Assembly: GCA_017979445.1 (NCBI GenBank) | Contig: CM030709.1 | Location: 6,366,001 to 6,430,000, forward strand | Origin: Akebia trifoliata | Taxonomy: Eukaryota; Streptophyta; Magnoliopsida; Ranunculales; Lardizabalaceae | Reading direction: 5' to 3' | Length of the DNA stretch: 64,000 nt | Part shown: piece after piece, positions 46,187-58,023 of the stretch | How positions within the stretch are numbered: the stretch's first letter is position 1 | Layout of the letters: each line of letters begins with the position of its first letter | Notes under the pieces: generated by a model | What the model saw: the letters and a program-made list of their open reading frames with translations, nothing else | What the model was told of the DNA's origin: nothing | Databases searched by the model: none | Position numbers and translations under genes: made by a program

Positions 46187-47939
46187 AGGGCTCAAACAAG
46201 GGGATCCCTTGTCTCCTTTCTTATTTATCATAGTAGCTGAAGCATTTGGTAAGATGATGGAGAGAGGAGTGGCGAATGGATATTTCTCAAGGTTTTCGGT
46301 AGGTACGGGCACTGTGACTATTTCACATCTTCAATTCGCAGATGATACGTTAGTATTTTTGGATGACTCTATAGTTCAAACAAGGAGATTAAGTGGACTG
46401 TTGTGTTGTTTCGAAACGGTGTCAGGTATCCCAGTTAACACAAGGAAGAGTAAGGTAATCCCGGTTGGATTGGTTAGATGTGTAACTCTTTTGGCAGCTT
46501 CGCTAGGTTGGCAGACAGGTAGTTTACCCTCAACATACTTGGGGATGCCTCTGGGGGCCCTGCATAGGAGGGTGGCAATTTGGGATCCGATAGTGGAAAG
46601 AATCGAAAGGAAGCTAGCAATGTGGCAGGCCAATTATCTATCCAAGGGAGGTAAACTGACATTGATAAAAAGTGTGCTATCTAGTATACCAATATACTTT
46701 ATCTCTCTTATTTCAATGCCCCGAAGCGTAGAGCTAAGGTTAGATAAGTTGTTTCGTAACTTTTTATGGCATGACAGAGATGGGAGTAAAAAGCACCACC
46801 TAGTCAGTTGAAAACAGGTTTGCTCAGCTAAGAAGCAAGGCGGCCTCGGCATTAGGAGGCTACGGGAAATGAACTCGATGTTGAGGGGGAAGTGGTTGTG
46901 GAAATTCGGGACTGATGGTAATAGTTTATGGAGACAAGTCATAGAAGGCAAGTACGGATCTAGGCGGACGGGGTGGGAAAGCAGTCCAACAAGACAACCA
47001 TATGGGTGCGGATTGTGGAAAGGCATCATGAAGATCATTCCACTATTCATAACGAGAATTAAATTTAAGGTGGGTCGAGGCAACCGGGTAAGATTTTGGG
47101 AAGACACATGGTGCGATAATCGACCTCTAATGGAGGTGTTTCCAAACTTATACTCCATATCCTCGAAGAAAGGGCAACCCATCACTTCTATCCGAAGAGA
47201 TGTGGGTGGAGAAAGGGAATGGGATCTCGGTTTCCGAAGAAATATTAATGAGTTGGAATTACAAGAAGTTGGTAGACTAGTTATCAATGCTTCTAGTATC
47301 GAGCTACGCCCGGGAAGAGAAGATGAGAGAATATGGACAGTGAGTAAGGACGGAAGGTTTTCGGTTCGTTCATTTTACCAATTATTGTGCAATGATGGGG
47401 AATCATTATTCCCTCATGTTTCAATTTGGGGTCCGAAAGTGCCAAGCAAAATCGCCTTCTTCACATGGACAGCGACTTTAGGAAGGATTCAGACAACAGA
47501 CTTTTTGATGCGGCGTGGATGGTGTGGGGCGAGTTGGTACGTGCTATGTATGAATAACGGAGAATCATTGGATCACCTTTTAATCCATTGCAAATTCTCA
47601 CATGTCATTTGGGTCTATTTTTTTAAGTTATTCGGGGTCGTGACATGCTTACCGAAATCGGTCAAGGATATATTCATTGGTTGGTCGACAATTGGGTACT
47701 CTTTTGGCGGCACAAAGAGGATACTGTGGAGCATCACACCATTTGCAATTTGTTGGGGGGTGTGGTTTGAAAGGAATAGACGAATTTTTTAGGGGAAACA
47801 CAAAGATTACACAGATTCGATTATGTCTATTTTGGGTTTTATATTTTGTTGGTCCAAAGTATATAAGGAGCTTAAGGGCTTGTTTTTCGAGGATTTTTTG
47901 TTTAATTGGGATGGGATTTGTGGGTATTTACGTGAATAG
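46187..47939 (+). pseudogene. LINE ORF2 C-terminal part (RT end, zinc knuckle)
   Basis: One continuous frame broken only by two stops. It opens with RGLKQGDPLSPFLF of the reverse transcriptase, then the catalytic FADD (LQFADDTLVFLDD), the LGMPLG block, the RT thumb/connection, VGRGNRVRFWEDTW, and a zinc-binding region CMNNGESLDHLLIHCKF near residue 460; end YLRE at 47937. TGA 46809-46811 replaces the Trp of a VSWKQVC motif and TAG 47790-47792 replaces an acidic residue. Few other lesions, so the insertion is relatively young. There is no N-terminal endonuclease, so it cannot retrotranspose on its own. Confidence 0.9.
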
Positions 47940-48020
47940 TTCTGATTTGTAAGGCCTTCCAGATTGGTCAACTTGACCGATTTGGTTTTTTTCTTGAATG
48001 CAATGCTACTTATCAAAAAA
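46187..48020 (+). mobile_element. 5'-truncated LINE inserted in a DUF674 leader
   Basis: Non-LTR retrotransposon copy in the sense direction, starting inside the reverse transcriptase domain and ending GCAATGCTACTTATCAAAAAA. A 16-bp target duplication ATATATGGTTTACAAG (46171-46186) / ATATATGGTATACAAG (48021-48036) with one difference delimits it. It is the parent-type sequence for the short 3' pieces at 77, 17353 and 43111. Confidence 0.95.
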
Positions 48021-48060
48021 ATATATGGTATACAAGAACTAACTATTACTACAAACAGCC

Positions 48061-48867
48061 ATGGTAGCAACAGAGATGACTATAAAACTTCTGGTTGACA
48101 AGAAAGCCAAGAGTATTATTCGCCGAAGCGGGCAAAGATGTGGTTGATTTTATTTTCAGTCTCTTGTCTTTACCACTAGCAACCATAATCAATCTCGTAA
48201 CAAAGAAGAGAATGGTGGGGGGCTTAGGAAATCTGTATGATAGTGTGGAGAAACTTAGTTCAACATACATGCAGCCAAACCTAAACAAAGATTACATTTT
48301 GAAACCAAAATCATCTTTCAATGCTGGCAACATTCCTCTCTTACTTCCAAACATGGATGGAAAACAGTCAAAATACTACACGTGTAACAGTTGCTACAAA
48401 CCCGAGTACATGACCGACACTGCAGGGATTACTATCTGTCCTAATTGTAGGGGCTACATATCCACTGAGATAACTTACATTGGTCCTAAGACTTACAATG
48501 TGGCATCATCGTCTAGTGAAGGAGGAGGTTATGTGAAGGGTGTTGTGACATACATGGTGATGGATGATTTGGTGATTACACCTATGTCAACTATTTCTAG
48601 CATTACTCTTCTCAACAAGCTAAACGTTCTGAATGTCAGTTCCCTTGAAGAGAAGATAGTTGATTTAACTATGAAAGAAGTAAGTAAGAAATGTTTTCCT
48701 TTCTAATGCATTTTCATATAAATCTCTTATTTTATGTCTTCGATTTCGTGAGAATTATGAATCTATTATTTGTGTTTTTGTGGTGTCAGGGTTTGGAACT
48801 ACCGAGGGCATCATTGTGTTCGAACACAGTTCTATCTGAAGTTTTCCTAGAGAAGAAACCCCTTTAA
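48061..48867 (+). pseudogene. DUF674 gene 4, frameshifted, promoter displaced
   Basis: Closest to gene 2. The ATG at 48061 (MVATEMTIKLLVDKKAK) is followed by a 2-base deletion at about 48109-48113 relative to gene 2 (GCCAAGAGTATT vs GCCAACAGAATATT), so the frame is lost after about 17 codons. The remaining exon is open in the shifted frame to the donor at 48679/48680: FAEAGKDVVDFI, full knuckle CNSC and CPNC, and YVKGVVTYMVMDDL. Last exon 48790-48867 reads GLELPRASLCSNTVLSEVFL. Everything except the deletion and the LINE in the leader is preserved, so inactivation is recent. A downstream in-frame ATG could give a truncated protein, but it would lack the conserved N-terminus. Confidence 0.85.
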
Positions 48868-49505
48868 ATGTTGCAATCTTTTATATATTGCTGTAAAACA
48901 TATGTATTTACTAAGAATAATGATAAATTCACGCAATTTTTGTAGGCGGCTGATGTGACAAGGGCACAGAATCACGCAAAAAGATATATGGTTCTATGTC
49001 GTTGCCACGTTAACCGCATACCAAAACTGCATGCATTTATCACGACTCATTTACTAATCGTTTATGTGTTTTGGTTTGTTATTCTTAATTAGCTCTTTGC
49101 AAACATATGTTCAAATTTTATTTTTCCTTCTTTTTCATGCTTGAATCCATTGACTCAAATTTCAAATTGGTTTTGTGTGTTTAGTTGAACACAATCTCTT
49201 AATTACTTTCGAATCTAAGGTATTCATGTCAATTGATCTCAACGGACCATTAGCTCATCCCAACCAACCTAAAAAAATAAGGTTAGGGCCTTCATATTGA
49301 ACCTGCAAAGGCTGACCTCAATAATTTTCATCCCATAAAATCTTTGTTGGGTTAGGGGCCTAGTATTACTTAGTTTGCCCGGCCTTGTCCCTTACTATAT
49401 CTTATAGAAATATTCATAATATATTATATGAAAAAAAAAAATTAATTAAAATATATTTTATGATTATAACTTAACTCTCATCTATCACAGTTATAAATTG
49501 AGTCA

Positions 49506-49673
49506 TGCTAGGGTGACATAGGATTTACTCCGATTCTCACAATTCTGACTTGGAGGTGTGCACATAACCGTTGATGATTTTTACTCATATCACAAAGAAA
49601 CACATCTATGAGTAGTTGCGCATCTCAACATCAAAATTGTGAGAATCACAGTAAATCCTGTGTCACCCTAGCA
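49506..49673. mobile_element. Foldback MITE, TGCTAGGGTGACA ends
   Basis: Ends TGCTAGGGTGACATAGGATT and the inverse of GTGTCACCCTAGCA are near-perfect terminal inverted repeats; ATTCTCACAATTCTGACTT and its inverse extend the arms. 168 bp, entirely palindromic in outline. Confidence 0.8.
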
Positions 49674-49713
49674 TTAGTCTTATAAATTAATAAGATATTA
49701 ATTTCAAGGAAAA

Positions 49714-49887
49714 TGCTGAAATGACACAATGTATTTACTGCGATTCTCACAAGTCTGATGTGGGATGTGCACATAACCATACATGTGTTTTCTCGTGATG
49801 TGATACGAGTAAAAATCATCTATGATTATGTATGCATCTCCACGTGAGAATTGTGAGAATCACATTAAATCCTGTGTCACCTTAGCA
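49714..49887. mobile_element. Foldback MITE, second copy 40 bp away
   Basis: TGCTGAAATGACACAATG at the left and GTGTCACCTTAGCA at the right; interior ATTCTCACAAGTCTGATGTG and CACGTGAGAATTGTGAGAATCAC inverted. Same family as 49506-49673 and in tandem with it. Confidence 0.75.
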
Positions 49888-50108
49888 CGACTTTAATTTC
49901 AAAACATTTTTGTTGGCCCAGACCCAACCCAAGTCAAGACCGAGTCTGTCAAGGACTGGCAAGGGTTTAGTGGACCTAGGCCTGATTGGGGCATAGGAGT
50001 CGGACTAGTCTAGTTAGAGCCCCCTATTCTAGAGCTAGGTTAGGGCCCAACCAAACCCGCCCATTGACAGCCCTAACTATTTCCATCTCCTCCTCGCACA
50101 CATTTATC

Positions 50109-50116
50109 TATAAATA
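50109..50116 (+). promoter_or_regulatory. TATA box of DUF674 gene 5
   Basis: TATAAATA after CTATTTCCATCTCCTCCTCG and ACACATTTATC, the most complete copy of the family promoter module. 53 bp before the ATG. Confidence 0.75.
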
Positions 50117-50161
50117 GATGAACACAGATAGCTTGGCTTTGAAGTAACTAAATACCCACAC

Positions 50162-50953
50162 ATGGCAACAACAAAAAAGGTGAAGATTAAGCTTTTGGTG
50201 GACAAGAATGCCAACAGAGTCTTATTTGCCGAAGCTGGCAAAGACTTTGTTGATTTTCTTTTCGGTCTATTAACTCTACCTCTAGGCACCGTAATCAATC
50301 TCCTTACAAAGCAGAGAATGGTGGGGAGCTTTGGAAATCTGTATGGGAGTGTAGAGAACCTTAGTTCTACTTACATGCAGCCTAACCAAAACAAAGATAC
50401 TCTCTTGAAACCAAAGCCATCTTTCTGTTCTGGCAGCATTCCACTCCTACCTCCCATGTCATCTGACACTGTGAACCAAAAGCCCAGTTCTTCAGCGTTT
50501 GGTAGCAGTACATCTAACCTTTTTGGTGCACAAGCAGCGTTTGGTAGCAATACATCTAACTTTTTTGGTGCACAAGCACCTATTTATGTGAAACCATCAT
50601 CTATCGAGGAAGGTTATGTGAAGGATGTGGTGACATACATGGTGACAGATAATTTAGAGGTGAATCCTATGTCCACCATTTCTAGTATTACTCACCTCAA
50701 CAGGCTTAACATTGGGAATATCAGTTGTCTTGAGGAGCAGATGGTTGATTTAACTATGAAAGAAGTAAGTAAGAAACCATCTTCTTTCTTATGCAATTTT
50801 TTTTTTTTAATTACTTTTCCTACTTTTGAGAATTATTATTTGTTTTGGTGGTGACAGGGTTTAGAACTGCCGAGAGCATCATTGTCATCAACCACAGTTC
50901 TAACTGATGTTTTCCTCGAAAGGAGGACAGAAAGCCATCAAATGTTGGAGTAG
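50162..50953 (+). CDS. DUF674 family protein with FG-repeat insert, gene 5
   Basis: Exons 50162-50764 and 50858-50953 give about 232 residues. N-terminal block MATTKKVKIKLLVDKNAN and C-terminal block YVKDVVTYMVTDNL are typical. Between IPLLPP (about residue 98) and EEGYVK (about 149) the paralogues carry a Cys knuckle and Ser linker; here there is instead a Ser/Gly/Ala-rich segment with four FG dipeptides (AFGSSTSNLFGAQ, AFGSNTSNFFGAQ, residues about 112-138) from a 42-bp tandem duplication, and no Cys pair. The last exon is longer than in the paralogues (ends HQMLE). Frame and splice sites (GTAAGT donor, GTGACAG acceptor) are intact. Function unknown; loss of the knuckle should abolish any metal binding, and the FG segment could, speculatively, give nucleoporin-like weak interactions. 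Confidence 0.85.
50495..50578 (+). repeat. 42-bp in-frame tandem duplication (FG units)
   Basis: Units 50495-50536 and 50537-50578, each starting GCGTTTGGTAGCA and ending GGTGCACAAGCA, with three or four differences. Fourteen codons each. Confidence 0.95.
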
Positions 50954-52907
50954 TACTGTTTTTTCTTGTAAACATATTTAGGAACTTTGTCTCAGCTTCT
51001 TAAGAGTTAAATCAAGATTCTCTAGACTCTTTTAACTTTGTTGAATGGTTACGGAAGGATACTCACTGCGTGGGTTTTGGTGATGTGGAACTAATTTGTA
51101 GTAAAAACCCAAGGGTCGTTGACCCTTACCTTGTGGTGTTAAAAAACATGATCCAATGCTACAGGCAGGGCGGAGCCAAGATTTTTGTTCAGTGAGGGCT
51201 AATTTCTCATAATGGTCTACCAATAAACCCGACCTTAGACATCTAAAGACATGATCTGATGCCACAGGGGTGTAGAGAATAAAAATTTGATGAACTTTGA
51301 AATTTTTTCGAAAAAGACATAATTTTCACTTCAGAGGTTCGGTGGTCAACCTTGGATCAAGCCCAAAATAAAATAAAATAAATGATTTTTTTTTCTCTCT
51401 TTTGGAAATGAGTTCTTTCATGAAATCAAGAGGGTTTGTGGCGTTGAATTGCATTGGTAATCTATTTGAGCTCACGCTAAATTACTTAGCAAAGAAAGTA
51501 TTTCTCAAAAGTAAGGCGGTATATCAATTGAGCTCAACGATCCTTATTAAAACTTAAAATAGTACGAAGTTATTAGTAAGGAAAGTGTTTTTCAAATGTT
51601 TGAGTAGACGCTCTCCATCAACAGGACCATTGGGAGTTGAAAAAAAAAATGCACATTTCCTATAGATCAGTTCCTAGTGATACACATTGTACTAGGATAC
51701 ATCTATCTTGGGAATCCCTAACTTCTCAATAGTCATGTTGACGGAGAGCCTCATAAGCTGCTGGTGAGTCTCATAGGTGTTTGAGAATAGCATTTTCAAA
51801 CTTTTGCTAACTGCATTTTTTTAATGATTTAGATAAGAATTGATGTGGCAATAGCATATGCCTCTCCTTCATCAAAGTGTTTCCTAAGGGCCCATGTTAT
51901 GATGCATGTAAAACACCTACGTAAAAATAACTAATTTTAGGGTATTTTTTAGAAGAAAAAAATTTTCAAAAGACATTTTTGGTAGTAATTTGAGTTAAAA
52001 CGAGTGTTGTGATGTTGAGAAATTAATTAGACCTAAGTCGTAGTAATGTTTAAATTGTGTGTTTTAATCTTTAATTGGAGTTTGACAAATAATTTAAAAA
52101 ATTAGAGTGTAACAAGCAAAAATGGAGTGCCAATAAAAGCTCTAAAAATTATTACACACAAAACGACAAAAATAAAAGGAAAATGCTTTACAGCCTCTGT
52201 TGGACCCCACTGAGTTCAGCTGGTGGTGTAATGTAGAACCGTTGATTTTCTAAATTGTATCTCGAGAAAATAAATCTATGATTATCTATTCACTGTCAAA
52301 ATAAAAATAAAAAACTTTTATTGAGGTTCATGGATAAGAATCAACACAGTGACGATTGATTCGAGTCAACGATTTGGGACGCACCCACGTGTAAAACATG
52401 GGCTTCACCACTAGCTACTGTTTTTGTAAAGCAAAACATTGATTTGAAACCACGACAAAAGCGAATCCTGCGTTGGATTTTATTTTTATTTTTTATTTTT
52501 TGTCTTTGCTCATTGACTTGATGGACTACTAATAAATTAAACTAATTGATTTATCCCGAAGCGTATAGGGGCATGTGTCAGAGAGGCATTCGAAAATCAC
52601 CAGTCTAAAAGAAAGCCACTTCATCCCGAAGCAAAATTCAACTCAAATTTCGAATGATCCGAATATTGAATGTAATGGGCTTTCGATCCTTCATATAATA
52701 ACCCTACTTTGGATTCAATGTGATGTACTAATTAAGAGAATCATTCCAATACCTTCCTCCTTATTCAACCTCTTTTGGCATTTGTAGTATACTAGAATTT
52801 TTTTTCTCAGTGAAAAAATTTTTTGATGACAAATTTGTTTGGAATAACATACTCCTAATTATTTCTTGAAAAATTTCCAAGAAGTATATTAAAAAGAGCC
52901 GTGTAAT
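50954..52907. other. Intergenic, no gene seen
   Basis: Includes a string AGGGCGGAGCCAAGATTTTT (near 51168) often seen in dispersed plant repeats, and 51290-51480, a copy of the repeat also at 1.3, 1.9 and 29.3 kb. 51560-51800 has ill-defined similarity to 37500-37600. No coding region. Confidence 0.45.
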
Positions 52908-54159
52908 TATGTAAATTGGGGATGTCATTCAATACACATGGTTTGATGTGATTGGTGGATATCCTCGATTTTGATAAATAAATTAAAAAAAATCGTAAAC
53001 TATCTCAAATATCCACCAAAATGCTTAGATGCCCCTTCAATCTAGGTCTTATCCAATAGGGAAATGTAAATGACCTTATTACCTTTTTTAACTTGAAATC
53101 AAACACCTTTCCAATTTGATTTCTTCCCAAAAATAGTCATCTTCTACCTCTTGATAAAAAAATTTACCCTTGTTTTCAAGCTTAAGTTATTTACTATAAC
53201 TTTCAAATCTAAAGAACAAGATAGATTGAAATTAGTTTTCTATAGAGGACCAATCCTATATGTGGGCTTTGCCCGGTCTTTAGACCATGCTCTTGTCCAA
53301 GGATTAGTCTTGGGGCACGTACAACACCCACACATCCACGCACCAAGTAGGTGAGGGTACACCCTTGTGGATCATCCTCACAAATTAATGCACATACTGG
53401 GTATTGAACTCACAACCTACAGGCATAAACTGCTTAGCGGTCCAACATTTTCATTGAGCCAACCCATCAATATTAAGATGAATGATTTTAGAAAGATAAA
53501 AGTAAGGTTTTTTTTATCATGTTTCGTTACTCAAATAGTCAACGAAGTATACAGGAGTGTCTAATCATCCAAAATTTTGAGAGAGGGAGGGGTGAGGTAA
53601 AAATTGGAGGGAGTCATTGGAGATAGAGGTGGCAACAGGTATTTCAAATTCAAACCAAAATACAAGAGTATTGAGTCCCTTTTTTTTTTTTTTTTTTCCT
53701 GTCCAACAAAATACAAGGGCACATATTATAGTTTCATTTGGACCCCAAAGAGCTAATGATTAATGATTGAGTCACAATGGAACCTGCACTGAATCTATTT
53801 TAAGGTACAAGAAAGGCCATTCGTGTATGTCACTTATTCAAGGGTATCTATCTTGATTTGAGTTGATTTGTGGTATATTTATTCTCTTCAAGCTGTATGA
53901 TCATTGGGGATGTCTTCTTCGACAACACACATTTATTTTATATTTTCTTTTTCTTTTTTCGCTCTTTTGAGAATTATCTTTTGTTTTGGTGCTGTCAGGA
54001 TTTGGAATTGCTGAACACATCATTGTGGTCGAGCACAGGACTATATAGATATATTCCTTCAAAAGAATTGAGACCCACTAAATGTTGTGATATTATTTCT
54101 TGTTGAACTTAGTTATGAAATTTTGCCTATCTTAGTATTTCAATCCTATTAGATTATTA
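52908..54159. repeat. Segmental duplication, copy B left part
   Basis: Counterpart of 29662-30990: same order of landmarks, including a SINE-like segment that has lost its tail and the DUF674 terminal-exon relic. The copy continues at 61686 on the other side of the Harbinger element. Confidence 0.85.
53999..54106 (+). pseudogene. DUF674 terminal-exon relic, copy B
   Basis: After acceptor TGCTGTCAG it reads DLELLNTSLWSSTGLYRYIP, with the Trp codon intact (TGG) where copy A at 30852 has TGA. Without a first exon it cannot encode a DUF674 protein. The stop-free state here dates the TGA in copy A to after the duplication. Confidence 0.8.
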
Positions 54160-55153
54160 GGGTCTGTTCTTTACAGAAGCCAGCTCTAGCTCCAGAAGCT
54201 GACTTCTGAAAGAAGTAGAAGTCAGGAGCCTGAAAAACCATATTCAACAGAAGCTTGTTCGTTACAGAAGTCAGAAAAGCCTGTTCGTTTTACAGCTTTT
54301 TATTGTTGAATTTTAGTGAAATGACCAGAATACCTTTCATGTTGATAATGCACCCAGAATGCACAAAAAATTATCAGAACACCTTAATAAATATATAATT
54401 ACATTAAATACATATATAAATATAATAAATTTATATTAAAAAATTATAAAAATAATTATTTTTAATTTAAATAAATTTATAAAAATTTTAATTATATCGA
54501 AATTTTGACAGCATCTTCTCTTAAAAATGGACATATGAAATTTTACCTGATAAAAAAAATACCTGCATAATGCACTGCATGATACATAATCTATCATCTA
54601 TGCAATATCTAATACACATTAACATTAAAAAAATACATAATACATTCATCAATATGTTTTAAGTCATTATAGTTCATCATTGTTTTAAGAGAAGTGTTAC
54701 TATTAACATTATAATAAAAAATGGCCAGAATGTCTTAATAAATATATAATTACACTATATATATATATATATATATTATAAAATTAATTATTTTACTTTA
54801 ACAAAATTTGTAAATTTTATAATTCTATCGAAATTTCGACAGCATCTCCTCTTAAAAATGGACATATGAGATTTTCCTGAAAAATAAAATACCTGCATAA
54901 TACATAATCCAATATCCACATAACATCTCATACACATTAGCATTCTATACAAAATCCAACCTCCACATAATATCCCATACATATTAAAATTTCATACACA
55001 ATCCAACCTCTACATAACATCTCATACACATTCCAACATCCACATAACATCCCATACACAAATCATATTTTATCAAATAAAAAGTATTACAATGTCATAC
55101 AAAAAGAGAAATATAATTTTCATTAAGGACAAATCTAAAATAAATCAAAGCTC

Positions 55154-56567
55154 TTAAGCTCTATTATAAACAACATATAATGCATTAGTTATTCCAATCC
55201 TTGTCCTCTCTATGGTAACACGAGATCGACGATCTACAGGCTCATCATTATTATCATGTTCAGGTGTACCCCCTTCATCTTCTACAATTTGTTCTTCTTC
55301 GAAACGTAAGAATTCTTTATCTGCAATTGCATGCTTTCTTATGAAGTTATGGAGTGTCATGCAAGCCAATGTAATATCTCGTTGTGTTTCGAATTTGTAA
55401 CGTGGCATTTACTTCAAAATTGGTCATTTTGCCTTTAAAACTCAAAAACATCGCTCTATGACATTCCTAAGTGAAGAATGCATATAATTAAAGAATTTTT
55501 TATCTGTTCTTGACCTCGACTCTCTTCTAAAATCATGTAAATGATATGTTACACCCCGATAAGGTGCAAGGTAGCCTTCCATCAATGGATATCCAGAGTC
55601 GACCAAATAATATTTGCCTTGAAAAAAGAAAATAACATATTAAGAACGAAGATGTAAAATTTGCATTTTACTATTGTATTTTATCTTAACTTTAAAATAA
55701 CAAACCTGAAGGAGGATGTGAAAATTGTAACGATGACTTCGTAATAGTGTCGAGGAACACGCGAGAATCATTAGTTGATCCCTCTCATCCAGCTACGACA
55801 TGTGCAAATGTCATATCAAAAGCACAAGTAGCCATAACATTTTGTGTTATGCTTTTGTGTCCTCGAAATCTATTCTGATGCACTAACGGGATATGTGCAC
55901 TAATGTGTGTCCCATCAATCGCCCCAACACAGTCCTTATATTTACATATTTCAAATATAAATAACAATATTTGATGTTATTAGAAATAATGGTAAATAAA
56001 GAAAAATCATTAAGAAAATACCTTGAAATATGACCAATATCTTTCATTGGTTCGTATATGCATCGAGACTTCGTTGAGATTAGGAGGAACGATCAAAAGT
56101 TTTGAAATTTCAATTAAGCCTCTTAGAATTATATGAAAATATTTGTTAATTGTATCTAATGAATGTCTAAAACTGGCCCTCAGTACCCTATGTCTTTCAT
56201 TGTGACCCACGGTATAAACAAACATTGCAACTTGTTCTTGAACCGAGATCTTCTTTTCATCTTTTAACAGACCCCTTCCTTCTAATATGTCACACAAATT
56301 TAGAAAAACATGTCGTTCCATCCTAAATAAATCATTGCATGTGTTACTCTCTTCATCAATGATATGACGCACATAATCTGCTCCAGTATAAACAGAACTC
56401 CTATGTGATTCCCTATAAATAAAAGTATCAGCATATTGTTGTATTACAACAATGGCACCTGTTACCAAAATATCTAACGATAGATCATCATCTACGGTAT
56501 TCACGTCATGAATTTCATCGTTACTAGACATATCATCGTGCGTGAAAATATCATCATCGGAATCCAT
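55154..56567 (-). pseudogene. PIF/Harbinger DDE transposase, broken
   Basis: Exon 1 from ATG at about 56567 (MDSDDDIFTHDD) to 56022, ending RYWSYFK; exon 2 from 55935 (DCVGAIDGTHISAH) to the donor after SSLQFSHPPS; exon 3 from GKYYLVDSGYPL to stop at 55154. The catalytic Asp in GAIDGTH, Asp in LVDSGYP and Glu in NVIERCF are all present. Four stops in frame: one TGA for Trp (AG-W-EGSTNDSR, near 55785) and three at 55409-55448 for Gly, Trp and Gln (CFGVLKAKWPILKQ in intact relatives). So the core is conserved but it cannot make full-length protein. Confidence 0.9.
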
Positions 56568-56872
56568 AAGTCTGTATAAAAACACAATTATAAATTATAT
56601 AAATCCAAACCATAATACTCAAATAACATAGATAACACAATAGACATGTTTAACATTCACCACATAACGGGTATACTACCCAATCCACAAAACATAAAAA
56701 AATAAGTAGACATTGTCAATAACATACCACCATAGTCATAACCATCAATAAAAGATGGTAAAAAACATACATATCAAAAATTACACAAATACTACTTAGA
56801 ATGATTAATCCGAGCATCTTCCATCTCACCATCCAACCACCCAATACGGAGTTCATCGGTTCGCAATATGCA

Positions 56873-58023
56873 CTAAATTTGCCTGTACTCCTTCTTCATA
56901 CTAAATAATTTCAATGCAAATCGATAACGATCACTATTAGGGATGATCTCTGTTGTTGCATCCAACAGATCAATACACTCCTTAATGCTATCAGGTTGTG
57001 TAGGTGGTGCACTACTCGCGCTCGTCCTCGACGAAACTGCTTCAATCAAACGATCAATTTGTTGTCCCAACATAGTTGCATTCGTCATTTTTTGTCGTTT
57101 GGAATTAGAATGGAAATCTCCAAATTTCTTGTGTGATGGTGCAGTAAAAGTAGGAATACCATCACCATCAACATCAGTATTAGGAGAAATATCAACATAT
57201 GGCTGAGGACCTAATGGTTGGGACTCTGGTGGTTGCGTTTCTTGAACAAATACAAGATCATCATCACCACCATCATCATCATCATCATCATGAAGCTCAT
57301 GCTCTCCAACTCTAGATGACCCAATGGATGGACGTGCATCAGGATTAGAAGAGCTTACGACATACTCTCCAGTAGCATAGGTCCCTCCAAATAGTATGTC
57401 CAACTTTTCAACATGTTCCAGTCCCTCATAACGCCATTGTGCATCAATTTTATTTTTCTACAAAATAAATAAACTTCTTTAATATGTTTGAATAAGTAAA
57501 TGTGACTTTCCTATTTGGTAATCTAATTGAAAATTACCTCCAACCAAGAGTTCCACCAATCATCGCTCGCTAATACCTTATTGTTAATAGCATCGTAACC
57601 CACACCACTACATGCTTTTAGCTTAATCCATCTAGCCCACATAGCTTTACTTTTATCCCAATGATTCTTATGTTGCTTCTTAGTGTAATTGATCCTCGTC
57701 GTTGTCTGGAATTACTTCATTAGAGATGAATATCCCGATACATTCAATGAAGTACCGGGTCTTTTTCCCTTTTTAACCAATTCCACGCAGATATCAACCC
57801 AAATCTTATGAAGATAGGGTGTCCATCTTGCATAATCAATTTTTGACTCTGTTTCTTTTGGTTCTGTTACTTTTTGTCTCAGCATCTGACAACTTAAATA
57901 TTCATTTAAAAAAATAATAGGTAAGGAATAAATAATAAATTGTAGCAAGTCAGATAGTCCATCTTTATATGCTATTATTAAAAAAATGCTATCACTAAAA
58001 ATAATATCAAGGAATGAGAACAC
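56873..58023 (-). pseudogene. Harbinger ORF1, MYB/trihelix-like DNA-binding protein
   Basis: The exon from about 58023 to 57539 contains ARWTPYLHKIWVDICVELVKKG and, after one stop (TAA near 57711), QHKNHWDKSKAMWARWIKL and DDWWNSWLE, the tryptophan-rich MYB-SANT-like fold of Harbinger ORF1 proteins. After an intron the 3' exon (about 57455-56873) has an acidic D-run, a Pro/Gln-rich region and a C-terminal coiled stretch ending MKKEYRQI. ORF1 in this superfamily helps nuclear import and DNA binding of the transposase (established for mPing/Pong relatives). Confidence 0.8.

Larger units (their letters stand above)
48868..50100. other. Intergenic with two MITEs
   Basis: Apart from the two MITEs annotated separately, AT-rich DNA. 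48935-49045 has a further degraded relative (TTCACGCAATTTTTG..GTGACAAGGGCACAGAATCACGC). Confidence 0.5.

Noticed and set aside
48095..48706. 203-codon frame taken as an intact DUF674 gene start
   Set aside because: It begins at a TTG only; the conserved ATG at 48061 is in another frame because of a 2-base deletion.
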